Origin: Planctomycetota bacterium
GTDB lineage: Bacteria; Planctomycetota; UBA1135; GCA-002748355
Length of the DNA: 64,000 nt
NCBI GenBank assembly: GCA_002748355.1
Contig: PDSF01000031.1
Coordinates: forward strand, 1-64,000
Direction: 5' to 3'
The notes below the pieces were generated by a model. That model worked only from the letters and a program-made list of their open reading frames with translations, had not been told where the DNA came from and did not search any database. Both the position numbers and the translations under genes were made by a program. Shown here piece after piece: positions 19,995-28,970 of the stretch (position 1 is its first letter; each line of letters begins with the position of its first letter).

Positions 19995-21344
19995 ATGAAT
20001 TTTGAGACACGATGCCTGGCAATCCTCTTCACCACGGCACTGAGCGCCGGAGCCTCAAACGCTCAGGAGCAAGCCCCCCCTGCCGCTGTGGCCCCGGCCA
20101 ACACCTTAAGCGCGGCCGAACAGAAAGCTGGCTGGCAGCTGCTCTTCGACGGCAAGAGCAGCGAGCACTGGCGGGGCTTCAAGAAGAAGGCCTTCCCGCA
20201 AAAGGGCTGGAAGATCGAGAACGGCACCCTGCACGTCATCGCCGGCGGCGGTGGCGGCGACATTATCACCAAGCAAAAGCATCGCGACTTCGAGTTCGTC
20301 CTCGACTGGAAAGTCGACGTCCCCAACGCCAACAGCGGCATTATCTATCGCGTCTCCGAGGCGCTCGACTGGACCTGGCAGACCGGCCCCGAGATGCAAA
20401 TCCTTGGCGATCCGAAGCCCAGCACCGTGAGCACCTGCGCCGGAGGCCTCTACGCCCTCTACGACAGCGCCAAGACCAAGAAGCTAAGCCCTATTGGCCA
20501 GTGGAACCGTGCCCGGATCATCGTGGTCGGCAACCACATCGAGCATTGGCTCAATGGGGTCAAACTGCTCGAGTGTGAAATGCACTCACCCGACTGGTAC
20601 AAGCGCGTAGCGAAGAGCAAGTTCGGCAAGATGCCCTTCTTCGGAACGGTCGGCTGCGGACACATCGCGCTTCAAGAGCACGGAAGCAACGTGTGGTTCC
20701 GTAACATCAAGCTGCGCCCGCTCTCCCGCCAAAAAATGAGCGGCGGCAAATCCATCGCCCTCTTCGATGGAAAGACCCTGAAGAACTGGAGCTTCGTCGC
20801 GCGCGGTAACGGTGACCCAGCCGCCGTCTGGTCGGTCGAGAAAGGCGTCCTCAAGTGCACGGGCGAGACCTTTGGCTACATCCGCACGCTCAAGGATTAC
20901 CAAGACTTCATCCTCGAGCTCGATTGGCGCTGGCCAGGAAAACCCAGCAACAGCGGCGTGCTCCTCCGCATGACCGGCCCGGACAAGGTCTGGCCGCAGT
21001 CCATCGAGGCCCAGCTGATGCACGGACGCGCTGGCGACTTCTGGGCCATCGGCAAAGTGACCATGAAGACCGAGCCCGCGCGGCGTAAGGGCAGCAATAC
21101 CCGCCACCTCCAAAAAGCGGAGCTGGCACCCGGCAAATGGAACCACTACCGCATCTTTGTCAGCGGCGGCAAGGTCGAGCTCGAAATCAACGGCCGCTTG
21201 GTCAACGAGGCCTGGGGCTGCTTCCCTGATCCGGGAAAAATCTGCCTCCAGTCTGAGGGCGGCCCCATCGAGTTCCGAAATCTGAAACTGACCCCCCTCG
21301 CTAGCAGAGGCCCGAAGGGACTTCGTCGCAGCGAGAGGCCTTGA
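19995..21344 (+). CDS. Secreted protein with two DUF1080 (3-keto-disaccharide hydrolase) domains
   Basis: 449 residues with a signal peptide (cleavage near SNA/QE, residue 23). Two copies of the DUF1080 beta-jelly-roll follow. Domain 1 is about residues 42-240, from GWQLLFDGKSSEHWRGF through the strand pair FEFVLDWK....NSGIIYRV. Domain 2 is about residues 250-430, from SIALFDGKTLKNWSF through FILELDWRW....NSGVLLRM. DUF1080 proteins are now linked to hydrolysis of 3-keto-glycosides and are greatly expanded in planctomycetes. The ATG has a good ribosome site (aggaagg). The intergenic space to the divergent BNR gene (about 200 bases) probably holds both promoters. Confidence 0.85.
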   Translation: MNFETRCLAILFTTALSAGASNAQEQAPPAAVAPANTLSAAEQKAGWQLLFDGKSSEHWRGFKKKAFPQKGWKIENGTLHVIAGGGGGDIITKQKHRDFEFVLDWKVDVPNANSGIIYRVSEALDWTWQTGPEMQILGDPKPSTVSTCAGGLYALYDSAKTKKLSPIGQWNRARIIVVGNHIEHWLNGVKLLECEMHSPDWYKRVAKSKFGKMPFFGTVGCGHIALQEHGSNVWFRNIKLRPLSRQKMSGGKSIALFDGKTLKNWSFVARGNGDPAAVWSVEKGVLKCTGETFGYIRTLKDYQDFILELDWRWPGKPSNSGVLLRMTGPDKVWPQSIEAQLMHGRAGDFWAIGKVTMKTEPARRKGSNTRHLQKAELAPGKWNHYRIFVSGGKVELEINGRLVNEAWGCFPDPGKICLQSEGGPIEFRNLKLTPLASRGPKGLRRSERP

Positions 21345-21373
21345 CGAGGCAGCAGCAGATCCCTAGGGTCGCT

Positions 21374-21406
21374 CGGCTCGTTTTCGGCCCCTAGCCAAAC
21401 GAGCCG
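21374..21406 (+). terminator. Strong hairpin between DUF1080 gene and rpoZ
   Basis: A 10-bp perfect stem cggctcgttt (21374-21383) pairs with 21397-21406 around a 13-base loop, 30 bases after the DUF1080 stop and 34 before the rpoZ start. There is no T-run after it, so it may be a Rho-type or weak terminator, or a structured rpoZ leader. Confidence 0.4.
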
Positions 21407-21440
21407 CCGTATCCCCTGCCAAGCGAGCCCCAGAGCTGCC

Positions 21441-21683
21441 ATGAGCAAAGGCGACCTGCTTCCAAGATCCCTGCCCCTTCAGCTTCAAGAACTCGTAGAG
21501 GGCTCGTACCAGAAAACCTCCCTGCTGCAGAAGCGGGTGCGGGAACTGGTCCGTGGCCAAAAGCCCCTCTACGAGACCCGCGAGACCAACCCCATCGCAA
21601 TCGCGCTCGAAGAGATGCGCCAAGGGTTGATCGAACTCGCACCTGACGAGGAGCCGGCAGTCGGCGCCGACATCATCGTCTGA
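21441..21683 (+). CDS. rpoZ: RNA polymerase omega subunit
   Basis: 80 residues, the expected size for omega, which helps fold and recruit the beta-prime subunit. The diagnostic core is YQKTSLLQKRVRELVRG, then a short acidic hinge, then NPIAIALEEMRQGLIEL. That aligns with the R-x-R-x-L/Q and I-A-x-x-E-I-x-x-G-L/K-I pattern of bacterial omega, in the form usual in planctomycetes (L-V-R-G-x-x-P-L). It looks monocistronic: a hairpin precedes it and a strong terminator follows within 20 bases. Small enough to be missed by automatic annotation. Confidence 0.85.
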   Translation: MSKGDLLPRSLPLQLQELVEGSYQKTSLLQKRVRELVRGQKPLYETRETNPIAIALEEMRQGLIELAPDEEPAVGADIIV

Positions 21684-21701
21684 GCACATAGCAGACTGCA
21701 G

Positions 21702-21752
21702 AAAAAGCCACGAGGCTCGACACTGCTGCGGCCTCGCGGTTTTCGTTTTTTC
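21702..21752. terminator. Bidirectional intrinsic terminator, rpoZ / pilin operon
   Basis: The core stem cgaggc (21711-21716) pairs with gcctcg (21731-21736), extended by GC pairs with one mismatch. It is flanked by an A-run on the left (gaaaaagcc) and a T-run on the right (21740-21752, broken by one cg). It works for rpoZ on the plus strand and, read the other way, for the convergent pilin operon ending at 21791. Confidence 0.8.
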
Positions 21753-21790
21753 CGCGCAGCGTTCCAAGCAGGCCCGCTGCTGGCAGCCCG

Positions 21791-22813
21791 CTAGAGATCT
21801 CTCGTCTCGGCAACACCCAGGACGTCGCCCCAGCTGCGTAAGCCCAAGCCTTTGCCGCTGACGGTCGTCAGATGCATCAGTATCTGCCTCGCGCTCGCCG
21901 GCCCAACGATCTGGGTCTCGAAGCCGTGCGGAAACCCATTGCCTGTCAGGTTCACCAGGCCAAAGCGGCCGATCCCCCTAGACGACCCAGCTTGATTGCT
22001 CGCAATCGAAAAATCGTTGCGCGAGAGCAGATCCAACTTACTCCGCTTGACATCCATCGGAATCAACCAAGTAGCGGGGACAGGTACAAACGATCCATCT
22101 GCTTTGATCGCATGAAAAGCTGAAGCAATCGGCTCACTCTGCCGCCATAGATAACGAACAGCCGGGTACGGCAGATTAGAATCAACCGGATTGCTGCCCT
22201 GATAGAAGTGCTTCAGCAGATTTTCGAGTTCGATGGAATCCGTAACCCCCTCAACTTGCGACATATCGGCAACGGGGACCGAAACCCACTTGATGAGTTC
22301 GAGGCCATCAACCTTACTGCCAGGGGCTCCGCCATCGATTCGATGCAAGTAGTACGCAACGAACCGATAGATATCGACACGCACCGTGTGCCCGCTGGGA
22401 TTCCCGCAATCAAAGATGTCGCTGCGCTCGAGCAGACCAAAGAGCAGGGCGTTGCCGCTTTTCTCGTTCCCGAACAGGTCTTTCTTGAAGATGCCCGTCG
22501 CTGAGAGCTTTGGTAGTCTCGCGGAATAGGCATTAGCCGCAGACCTATCCAGGCGCTGCCAATAGGAGAGACCCGCCGCGTCATTGACAAAGAAATGCGT
22601 CGACCCGCTCACATCCTTGCGAACCATCTCGATCAGGTCTTGAGTCGCGCCAGTCAACTGCACACTTCGCTGGACATACCCCTCAGCCCGAGTGCTCCCC
22701 AGCGCCAGGCCGGAAACGACGGCCGAGATGGCAAACATCAGGGCCACAACGATAATGACCTCAAGCAGCGACATGCCGTGCTGCCCACTCATACGTAGCT
22801 TAGCAACTGTCAT
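21791..22813 (-). CDS. Type IV pilin-like protein (PilW/GspJ type)
   Basis: 340 residues. The N-terminus is a class III prepilin signal: a short basic leader, cleavage after Gly13, then MSLLEVIIVVALMFAISAVV with Glu at mature position 5. The globular part is large for a pilin and not recognisable by eye. Third gene of a minus-strand operon (PilX-like, PilV-like, PilW-like), starting 4 bases after its neighbour stops. Such triplets form the tip or priming complex of type IV pili or the pseudopilus of type II secretion. The terminator at 21702-21752 closes the operon. Confidence 0.78.
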   Translation of the reverse strand: MTVAKLRMSGQHGMSLLEVIIVVALMFAISAVVSGLALGSTRAEGYVQRSVQLTGATQDLIEMVRKDVSGSTHFFVNDAAGLSYWQRLDRSAANAYSARLPKLSATGIFKKDLFGNEKSGNALLFGLLERSDIFDCGNPSGHTVRVDIYRFVAYYLHRIDGGAPGSKVDGLELIKWVSVPVADMSQVEGVTDSIELENLLKHFYQGSNPVDSNLPYPAVRYLWRQSEPIASAFHAIKADGSFVPVPATWLIPMDVKRSKLDLLSRNDFSIASNQAGSSRGIGRFGLVNLTGNGFPHGFETQIVGPASARQILMHLTTVSGKGLGLRSWGDVLGVAETRDL

Positions 22814-22817
22814 CGCA

Positions 22818-25800
22818 TCACCTCTGGATATAGATCTTGGCCTGGTGGTGCGAATAGTGCAGCGCTTCGTTGCCGCGGTAACACTCGACCCGAATCAGGT
22901 AACTAGCCTCAGGGAAGCTCCCGCTCGGCACGTTCCAGACGTAGCTTTCATCCCCGACACCGGTATCCCAGAGGATGTAGGAGGAGTTGCTCGGCAGCCG
23001 CCCTATCGTCGCAGCACTCCCATCCTGAACGTGATGCCAAGTGGTTCCATTGTCCGCAGAGTACATCACAACGTAGCGAAGATCGGCCTCATTGAGAGCA
23101 AATCCAGCCCCAAAGGAGCCGGCGTACTTACTACCATCCCATCGCTTCCATGCGGTGTTCCAGGAAATGGTGATCGTAACGGGGTCATCAAGCTCTGTGA
23201 TCTCGGTCGGATCCGTAATCTTGATTCGTGGCGGCAAGGTAATAGGGTTAACCATCGTCGTATTGCCGGCCTCGAAGAAGCTATGCATCAACGCAAGCAC
23301 CGAGAATTTGGCGATAAACGAAGAGCCAGACTCCACGGTGCGGTCGAGGCCACTAACGACGATGCGCCCGGTCCGTAGGCCGTCTGGCCTGGTCAAGCCC
23401 ACCAAAGACGAGCCCTCGATCCCGTCTTGGTGCCTGTAGTAGCGCCGCTCGACAGTGGCCCTGAAGCGCGGATACTCCGCCGTGAAATTCCATTCGTCTC
23501 CACGGCCTCCCGCCCAACTCGTCGCGATCGAGAACGGTCGACTGATCTTGGTTGTAGTCGGGAGGGGGAAATTGTAGTTGCTCGCTAGCTCTAAGCCGGG
23601 CCCAACAAGCCCTCCGTAGGTGTTACCCCGGCTTCGGTGATGGAAGGTCGAATTTGTACTCCCGATATTGAAGACCGAAGTGCAGCCTTCGCACTGAGTC
23701 CTCCTAATACTATTGGCCAACCTTGTACCATAAGGCAAATTGCTCACTATGTTATAGCGGCTAGTACGCATGAAGAAATTTGCCGCCGGGCCGGCATTGA
23801 GATTGCCGGTAGACAACCAATGGTTATACTCTCGATCCGGATACAGTTCTCCGAGCCAGTGTTTCCCCCACCAGTAATCAGCCGAGGCGGCGCGTTCCCG
23901 GACGATCTTCTGGTAACGGTATGTCGAATCTCCTCCACTCGCGATGTTGTCCACATAGGAGTTACCATTTAATCCGTAGGGCCTGAGATTCACTGGGATG
24001 GACGATGGATAGCCGTTGGCACTGTCATATCCGATCTCGTTGCCGATCCCCATGTAGTAGTAACTCCATCCGGTTAGCGTCGTGTAGACAGCTTCGGAGT
24101 TCACTACAGCCTCACGCAGCAACTGCGCATATCGAGGGAAATCTACTTCCGTCCGCCCCTTCCAACGATCTCGAAGGCGGGCGGATGAAAACCCAGGCCA
24201 GCGCGCCCGTCCATCCTGGGACCCGTTCACGAAATCGTCGAAGTACCAGTTATATCCATTCGGGAAACTTGCCCCGCCATGTTTCAGGTCGGCGTAGGGG
24301 CAATGCCGCGGATCACCAAGGAACTGAGACCTTTCAGTTATCGGCACATCGCCAAGGTCGTCGACCCACCAGGTATAGGTCGTACTCAAGTTATCGGGAT
24401 CATTCGGCGTGGGATAAACTGTCCCAGTATTCAAGTCGGTCCCCAGGCGCGTGCGAACCTCAAGTCGATAATCGGTGCCCTCGGACAGTAGCGACCCTGT
24501 GCTAGCACCGTTGAGGACATCATTCGGTATCTCAATCAACCAACGAGCCGTGTTCTTGGATTTCGCCTCCCCGAAAGTGGCGAGATTTACGCTAAAGTCG
24601 TTCGCTGTCTCACAGGCGCACGGGATGTAGTCCATCCCGTAAAGTCGGTAATCTGGAGACAGGCCAGAAACATTTGGCGATGTTCCGATTAAGGGGGCCA
24701 CCGATGGCGTGTTGTGGAGAAGGAGTAACGTGTATTTCTCCCCCCCCGTCGAAGTATTGTCGACAAAAGACGCTTCGAAGTACATCTCGCTTGAGAGCGT
24801 CGACACTGTTGGCGCTAGCTCAAACGGGGAATAGCTGTCGTTGCCGTCGCCTCGATCCACGCCACCAGGAAGACGCTGGACTTTAAGGGTAGTTGCCCCA
24901 GCTCCCACGCCGTTGATATTGCCAGTCAAATTCACGTTCATGATCTGAATCGCAATCGGCCTTCCGGCACAGAACTCATCCGTGGCTAACGAGGGGTTAT
25001 CCCAGTAGGCGTACACGCGAAGCTTGACCGCTTCGGAGCTGGCGGCAGTGGGTCCCCGGACATATCGCAAGTGTTCGGGATGCGTAACGACTCGCAGACC
25101 TGGAACCCCAGTCATCGCATGGGGAGACTTAGCGGGGTCCGAGTAGTTTCGCAGTGCCGGCATCGGCAACAGCTCACCGTGCAAGTTCACTAAGATCGCA
25201 TTGTGGTATTTGGCGGGATTGGTAGCCATATCCTCCAGAAGGAGGCGCCATGTTGGCGTATCCGGGTCCTCCAGCCCTGCCGCAACTCTTTTCGCGAAAT
25301 ACGCCCGCTCCTGCGGGAGGCGCATAGCATGGTTCCAACTATCGGCGAGTGCATAGGGATAGGGATTCGTCCCAGAGTCATAGTGACCGACCTTGACCCC
25401 GTCCAACCACATTCGCGCACCAATCGCCTCTGGAACGTAGTAGTAGGTACTTGCCGACCCTGAGGGCATCTTCCCGGGATAGAAGTACACCCCAGGAATG
25501 TCATAACTAGAGTCGTTACTCTCGTTTATCCAAGGAGTGTAAAGCTGGTTTCTCCCATACGAAGCCTTCGTGATCCAGTGTGTGCGAATCTTTGCGCCGG
25601 GATTTCTGGCCTCAAGATCAGTGATCGTGGCTTCCAGGAACGGCCGAATCGAATCCATGTGCACCCACCACCCCGGAATGTTTTCCAGCGCAAGCAGATA
25701 TACATCGAATTCCTGACTCGGCGGGAACGAGCTTGCTACGGAATTCACCACACCAGACAGGTCCGCAAGAGTCATCCAGGAGCCCGACTCACGGACTCGC

Positions 25801-26246
25801 TTGAACACCTTGACGGTCACGTAGCGAACGTTGCGATTATTGAGTCCAGCAAAGGGTTTCACTGAAATCCGGCGGGCCCAAACCCACTCGCCCTGCTGCT
25901 TGACATTACCAGATAAAGGGTGGTCTGGAGCTAGAGGGCCAGCCTCCTCAGTTATCGTAAGGCAACGGTTATACGAGCTACCGTCATCAAAGACATCAAG
26001 ACTGTTTGCTGCCGCATCCTCCGTTCGGTTCACGTAGGACTGAAGCTCCGCCAAAATCGAAGTCGCCTTACTGTAGGCAAAGACCTTGTCCTTTTCGATT
26101 GCGTTCCGCCTGTATGTTATCGACGTATGATTCAACAACGCCAAAGAAATGGTTACGAGGATCAAGAAGGCAAAAGCCATCTCAGCGAACGTAAACCCGC
26201 CCTCTCGGCATCTACGCCGCCGGCAAAGTCGAGAAATCTGATTCAT
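22818..26246 (-). CDS. Giant prepilin-type protein (PilV/GspI-like N-terminus)
   Basis: 1142 residues, about six to eight times a normal minor pilin. The prepilin signal is textbook: an arginine-rich leader (LCRRRRCREGG), cleavage after Gly17, then FTFAEMAFAFLILVTISLAL with Glu at +5. The remainder is a long extracellular region with many aromatic, Asn, Gly and Ser residues. Its C-terminal 150 residues look like an immunoglobulin or fibronectin-type domain (ITDPTEITELDDPVTITISW...). No motif identifies an enzyme. Base composition is visibly less GC-rich than the housekeeping genes. Position between the PilX-like and PilW-like genes supports assembly at a pilus or pseudopilus tip, where a long adhesive domain would be displayed. 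Confidence 0.75.
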   Translation of the reverse strand: MNQISRLCRRRRCREGGFTFAEMAFAFLILVTISLALLNHTSITYRRNAIEKDKVFAYSKATSILAELQSYVNRTEDAAANSLDVFDDGSSYNRCLTITEEAGPLAPDHPLSGNVKQQGEWVWARRISVKPFAGLNNRNVRYVTVKVFKRVRESGSWMTLADLSGVVNSVASSFPPSQEFDVYLLALENIPGWWVHMDSIRPFLEATITDLEARNPGAKIRTHWITKASYGRNQLYTPWINESNDSSYDIPGVYFYPGKMPSGSASTYYYVPEAIGARMWLDGVKVGHYDSGTNPYPYALADSWNHAMRLPQERAYFAKRVAAGLEDPDTPTWRLLLEDMATNPAKYHNAILVNLHGELLPMPALRNYSDPAKSPHAMTGVPGLRVVTHPEHLRYVRGPTAASSEAVKLRVYAYWDNPSLATDEFCAGRPIAIQIMNVNLTGNINGVGAGATTLKVQRLPGGVDRGDGNDSYSPFELAPTVSTLSSEMYFEASFVDNTSTGGEKYTLLLLHNTPSVAPLIGTSPNVSGLSPDYRLYGMDYIPCACETANDFSVNLATFGEAKSKNTARWLIEIPNDVLNGASTGSLLSEGTDYRLEVRTRLGTDLNTGTVYPTPNDPDNLSTTYTWWVDDLGDVPITERSQFLGDPRHCPYADLKHGGASFPNGYNWYFDDFVNGSQDGRARWPGFSSARLRDRWKGRTEVDFPRYAQLLREAVVNSEAVYTTLTGWSYYYMGIGNEIGYDSANGYPSSIPVNLRPYGLNGNSYVDNIASGGDSTYRYQKIVRERAASADYWWGKHWLGELYPDREYNHWLSTGNLNAGPAANFFMRTSRYNIVSNLPYGTRLANSIRRTQCEGCTSVFNIGSTNSTFHHRSRGNTYGGLVGPGLELASNYNFPLPTTTKISRPFSIATSWAGGRGDEWNFTAEYPRFRATVERRYYRHQDGIEGSSLVGLTRPDGLRTGRIVVSGLDRTVESGSSFIAKFSVLALMHSFFEAGNTTMVNPITLPPRIKITDPTEITELDDPVTITISWNTAWKRWDGSKYAGSFGAGFALNEADLRYVVMYSADNGTTWHHVQDGSAATIGRLPSNSSYILWDTGVGDESYVWNVPSGSFPEASYLIRVECYRGNEALHYSHHQAKIYIQR

Positions 26247-26257
26247 TTCCGTTCCTC

Positions 26258-27451
26258 CTACTGCTTCACGCTGCCGCGCAGATCCGTTCGGCGAACCGAG
26301 CTGGACACGCGATACTGGCCAACCTCGAGCATCAGCGAGTTCAATATCCCATCGTCGTATTCAATTTCGGCGTAATCCGCGAGCCCCTGCACCGTCACAA
26401 CCCCTTTCACAATAAAGGTCCCGCGGAGTATCGATGGAGCATTGACCGTAAGATCTCCATTCACGTAGAGCATCCCATTGAAAAAGGTGTTGCTCCCAGG
26501 ATTAATCTTTACGTCTCCATTGACATAAATGATGCCCGTGCCCTTAAGCGGACGCGCGAGAGTAAAGACAAGGTCAGCATCGACATAAAGAACGTGGTTA
26601 TTTGGCACCGGGCAAGGGAACTCGGCATTGCTCGTGATCCTGTCATCTGCTAACGAGCGCAGTGATGCGTCGTCAAGACCAAAGACAGCATCCACCGAGC
26701 TGTCATAGCTCCCCACAGCAACGAGGCTCGGAGATCCCGAGAGTTCTCCTACTACCGTTGCCCCCCCTGTGCTCGACGGATAGGCAACTCCCGCTCCCAC
26801 TCCGCCGAGCACCCGGCCACGACTATTGATCCGACAATTGTCTGCACGATCGACACAGAGGGCTGCCTGTGAGGGTGGCGACAAGGTCATGCGCCGGATT
26901 TCGGTCTCCATGACTTCCGTGCTGAGGACCTGGTTTGGCTGCACATTGAAGTCCGCCGACGGATCTACCATCCGGAAAACAAACCCTCGGCTGACAAGTC
27001 GCCAAATCGTGCCTGCCGAAGCGGCACCTCGCTGCGCCGAGATATCGTCGGTCTCTGCCTCGCTTGGTACAACATTCGGGACGAAACGCCGCACTTCGTA
27101 TCGCCCCCAAATGCCTCGCGAGATCTCGAACTGGCGAACGATCCCGATTGCTGGGTCGTCCGTATCGAGCACAGGAGGGCTGGCCGTAGTGTCGAGCACG
27201 GGCAGGAAGCTCGTCACCGGCTGCGTCGTCTGGCGACGGAACCAACTCACGGCATCGATAAGCCCAGCATTGGCGAACTGCCTGGCCTGTCCATCGAGCC
27301 GGAAGAGCACCTCAGACTTCTTACTTGCGGCCTCCATCACCATGGAGCCCGAAAGAATCAGACCAAGACCGAGAATTGTGAAGAAGATCGCAATCACCAA
27401 GGCCGTGCCTGACTCGGCACTGCCCGGCTTGTATTCGCTTGGCTGACTCAT
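26258..27451 (-). CDS. PilX/GspK-like protein with beta-repeat C-terminus
   Basis: 397 residues from the ATG at 27451. The N-terminus SGTALVIAIFFTILGLGLIL, without Glu at +5, is that of PilX/GspK-type minor pilins. The middle is a pilin-like alpha/beta region. The last 130 residues turn into short hydrophobic strands separated by turns (GIIYVNGDVKI, GMLYVNGDLTV, GTFIVKGVVTV), reminiscent of the right-handed beta-helix of bactofilins. The ATG at 27457 is rejected because the AGGAG abuts it; the second ATG is 6 bases away. First gene of the three-gene pilin operon. Confidence 0.75.
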   Translation of the reverse strand: MSQPSEYKPGSAESGTALVIAIFFTILGLGLILSGSMVMEAASKKSEVLFRLDGQARQFANAGLIDAVSWFRRQTTQPVTSFLPVLDTTASPPVLDTDDPAIGIVRQFEISRGIWGRYEVRRFVPNVVPSEAETDDISAQRGAASAGTIWRLVSRGFVFRMVDPSADFNVQPNQVLSTEVMETEIRRMTLSPPSQAALCVDRADNCRINSRGRVLGGVGAGVAYPSSTGGATVVGELSGSPSLVAVGSYDSSVDAVFGLDDASLRSLADDRITSNAEFPCPVPNNHVLYVDADLVFTLARPLKGTGIIYVNGDVKINPGSNTFFNGMLYVNGDLTVNAPSILRGTFIVKGVVTVQGLADYAEIEYDDGILNSLMLEVGQYRVSSSVRRTDLRGSVKQ

Positions 27452-27457
27452 GGGCAT

Positions 27458-27462
27458 CTCCT
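27458..27462 (-). promoter_or_regulatory. Ribosome binding site that fixes the PilX-like start
   Basis: AGGAG on the minus strand directly touches an in-frame ATG (27457) and lies 6 bases before the next in-frame ATG (27451). Only the second has usable spacing. Confidence 0.7.
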
Positions 27463-27598
27463 GAGGAACCAGGGATCCCTATCGGCAGATTTCGTCCCGC
27501 CGACTTGCTTTTCTTGAAGCCGGCGGGCCGCCAAGCCAAGCCCCCCGTGCTAAGGGACTTTCAGATCAGATCGTCAAACGAATCGCCCGCACTTCGCC

Positions 27599-28423
27599 TC
27601 AAGTGCGGAGCCCCCAGGCCCGCAACGTCGGGTTTCCCGGCCCATCCGTGCGGAAGAGAACCGACGGCAGCTCGACCCCAGCACGAGGCGGCACCGAACC
27701 AAAATCTCGCACCGGGCGAATCCAGGTATTGGTGTTTGGATCCCGGAGCGGGCTCCGCGGGTGATGGGTGAAGTGATGGTAAAAGAGCCGGGGGCACCAG
27801 AGGGTATAGGCCGAACTCTGGATGCAGCTGTCGTTGCTTTCCCAGTAGCCGTGCTGCCCCCATTCCTTGCCGTTACCACGCAAGCCGGCGAGCTGAGCAA
27901 TGCGGATCGCGAAGTTGTAGCAGCCGTGGTCGGTATCGGGCTGAGCTAGGTCATGCGGGATCGAGGTACGCGGACCTTCAAAGCCTGGATGCACCGGTTT
28001 GAAGCCGATCTGCTTGATCAAAACACCATCGCTGGGGTTGTGGTCAAAAGGAGGGCGATCGTTATCGGGCGGGTCGTTCAGCGGCGGATGATGCTCGGTG
28101 ACCTCCAGGAGGCGACGGGCAAAACCCAGATCCCGGTCGTTGTGCACCTCGTCACCGTCGAGGAAGAGGATGTGGGTCGCCTCCCTGGCTCGGGCAGCAT
28201 CAAGACAGGCTTCGCGATTCTCCTGCTCACTGTCGCCGCCGAACTCCGCCCGGACATGCAGCTTGCCGCCTAGGTCCCCGAGCTGGCCGACGATGCTTAG
28301 GGTCTGGTCCCGGGAGTGGTTATCGAAGAGCAGGATTTCGTCGACGAAGGCCGCCACCGACTGCAGCGCATACCAGACCCAGTACTCCTCGTCCCGGACC
28401 ATACAGATGGCGACCAGTTTCAT
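27599..28423 (-). CDS. Family 2 glycosyltransferase
   Basis: 274 residues. The GT2 start KLVAICMVRDEEYWVWYALQ is followed by VDEILLFDNHSRDQT (nucleotide-sugar site) and FLDGDEVHND with the metal-binding DxD. The C-terminal half is rich in His, Pro and Trp and looks cytosolic; there is no membrane segment. A good ribosome site (gggagg) precedes the ATG. It resembles the short GT2 enzymes that act on glycans or proteins rather than processive synthases. Donor and acceptor unknown. It follows the pilin operon on the same strand after 140 bases, but lies upstream of it in the direction of transcription; a role in pilin glycosylation is possible but unproven. Confidence 0.85.
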   Translation of the reverse strand: MKLVAICMVRDEEYWVWYALQSVAAFVDEILLFDNHSRDQTLSIVGQLGDLGGKLHVRAEFGGDSEQENREACLDAARAREATHILFLDGDEVHNDRDLGFARRLLEVTEHHPPLNDPPDNDRPPFDHNPSDGVLIKQIGFKPVHPGFEGPRTSIPHDLAQPDTDHGCYNFAIRIAQLAGLRGNGKEWGQHGYWESNDSCIQSSAYTLWCPRLFYHHFTHHPRSPLRDPNTNTWIRPVRDFGSVPPRAGVELPSVLFRTDGPGNPTLRAWGLRT

Positions 28424-28601
28424 AGCAGCCCTCCCTCACCCTGTTCCTGTGACCAAATGCAAGCATCCATTCTCTCATCCGCCCAATAGCAGGGCATCGA
28501 GAGCGAGGAGCTGCTTGAGAAAGCAGACAGTGCGTCCAATGATCTTCGCCCTCCAATCTCAGGCAAGACCTGCCCGACCCTCTAGACCAAACGAGAGCCC
28601 A

Positions 28602-28928
28602 ATGTCGAACCTCGCAGAACTCACCGACACCGACTTCCAGTCCACGATCGAATCCGCGAGCACCCCGGTCCTGATCGACTTCCACGCGACCTGGTGCCAG
28701 CCCTGCAAATCACTGACCCCGCTGATCGAGGCCATCGCCGAAGAGTATGCAGGCAAGCTCGAGGTCCGAGCTGTCGACATCGAGAATGCCGGCGAGACGG
28801 CCATGCGCTTTGGCATCCAGAGCGTCCCCACGGTCGTCCTTTTCAAGAATGGCCAAGAAGTCGACCGCTTCATCGGCCTGCGCGACATCAAGTCGATTCG
28901 CGAGATGGTGGACAAGGCCATCGGCTGA
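28602..28928 (+). CDS. trxA: Thioredoxin
   Basis: 108 residues, the standard thioredoxin length. Active site is WCQPC (residues 31-35), with glutamine in place of the usual glycine, preceded by PVLIDFHAT. The cis-proline motif SVPTVVLFKNG (residues 74-84) follows. Reduces protein disulfides with electrons from thioredoxin reductase. The frame is open far to the left, but the ATG at 28602 fits the family start. It stands alone between divergent and convergent neighbours. Confidence 0.93.
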   Translation: MSNLAELTDTDFQSTIESASTPVLIDFHATWCQPCKSLTPLIEAIAEEYAGKLEVRAVDIENAGETAMRFGIQSVPTVVLFKNGQEVDRFIGLRDIKSIREMVDKAIG

Positions 28929-28970
28929 GCCGCTCTGCGAAGGCTCGGGGCCGGGAGGCAGAGCTAGGAA

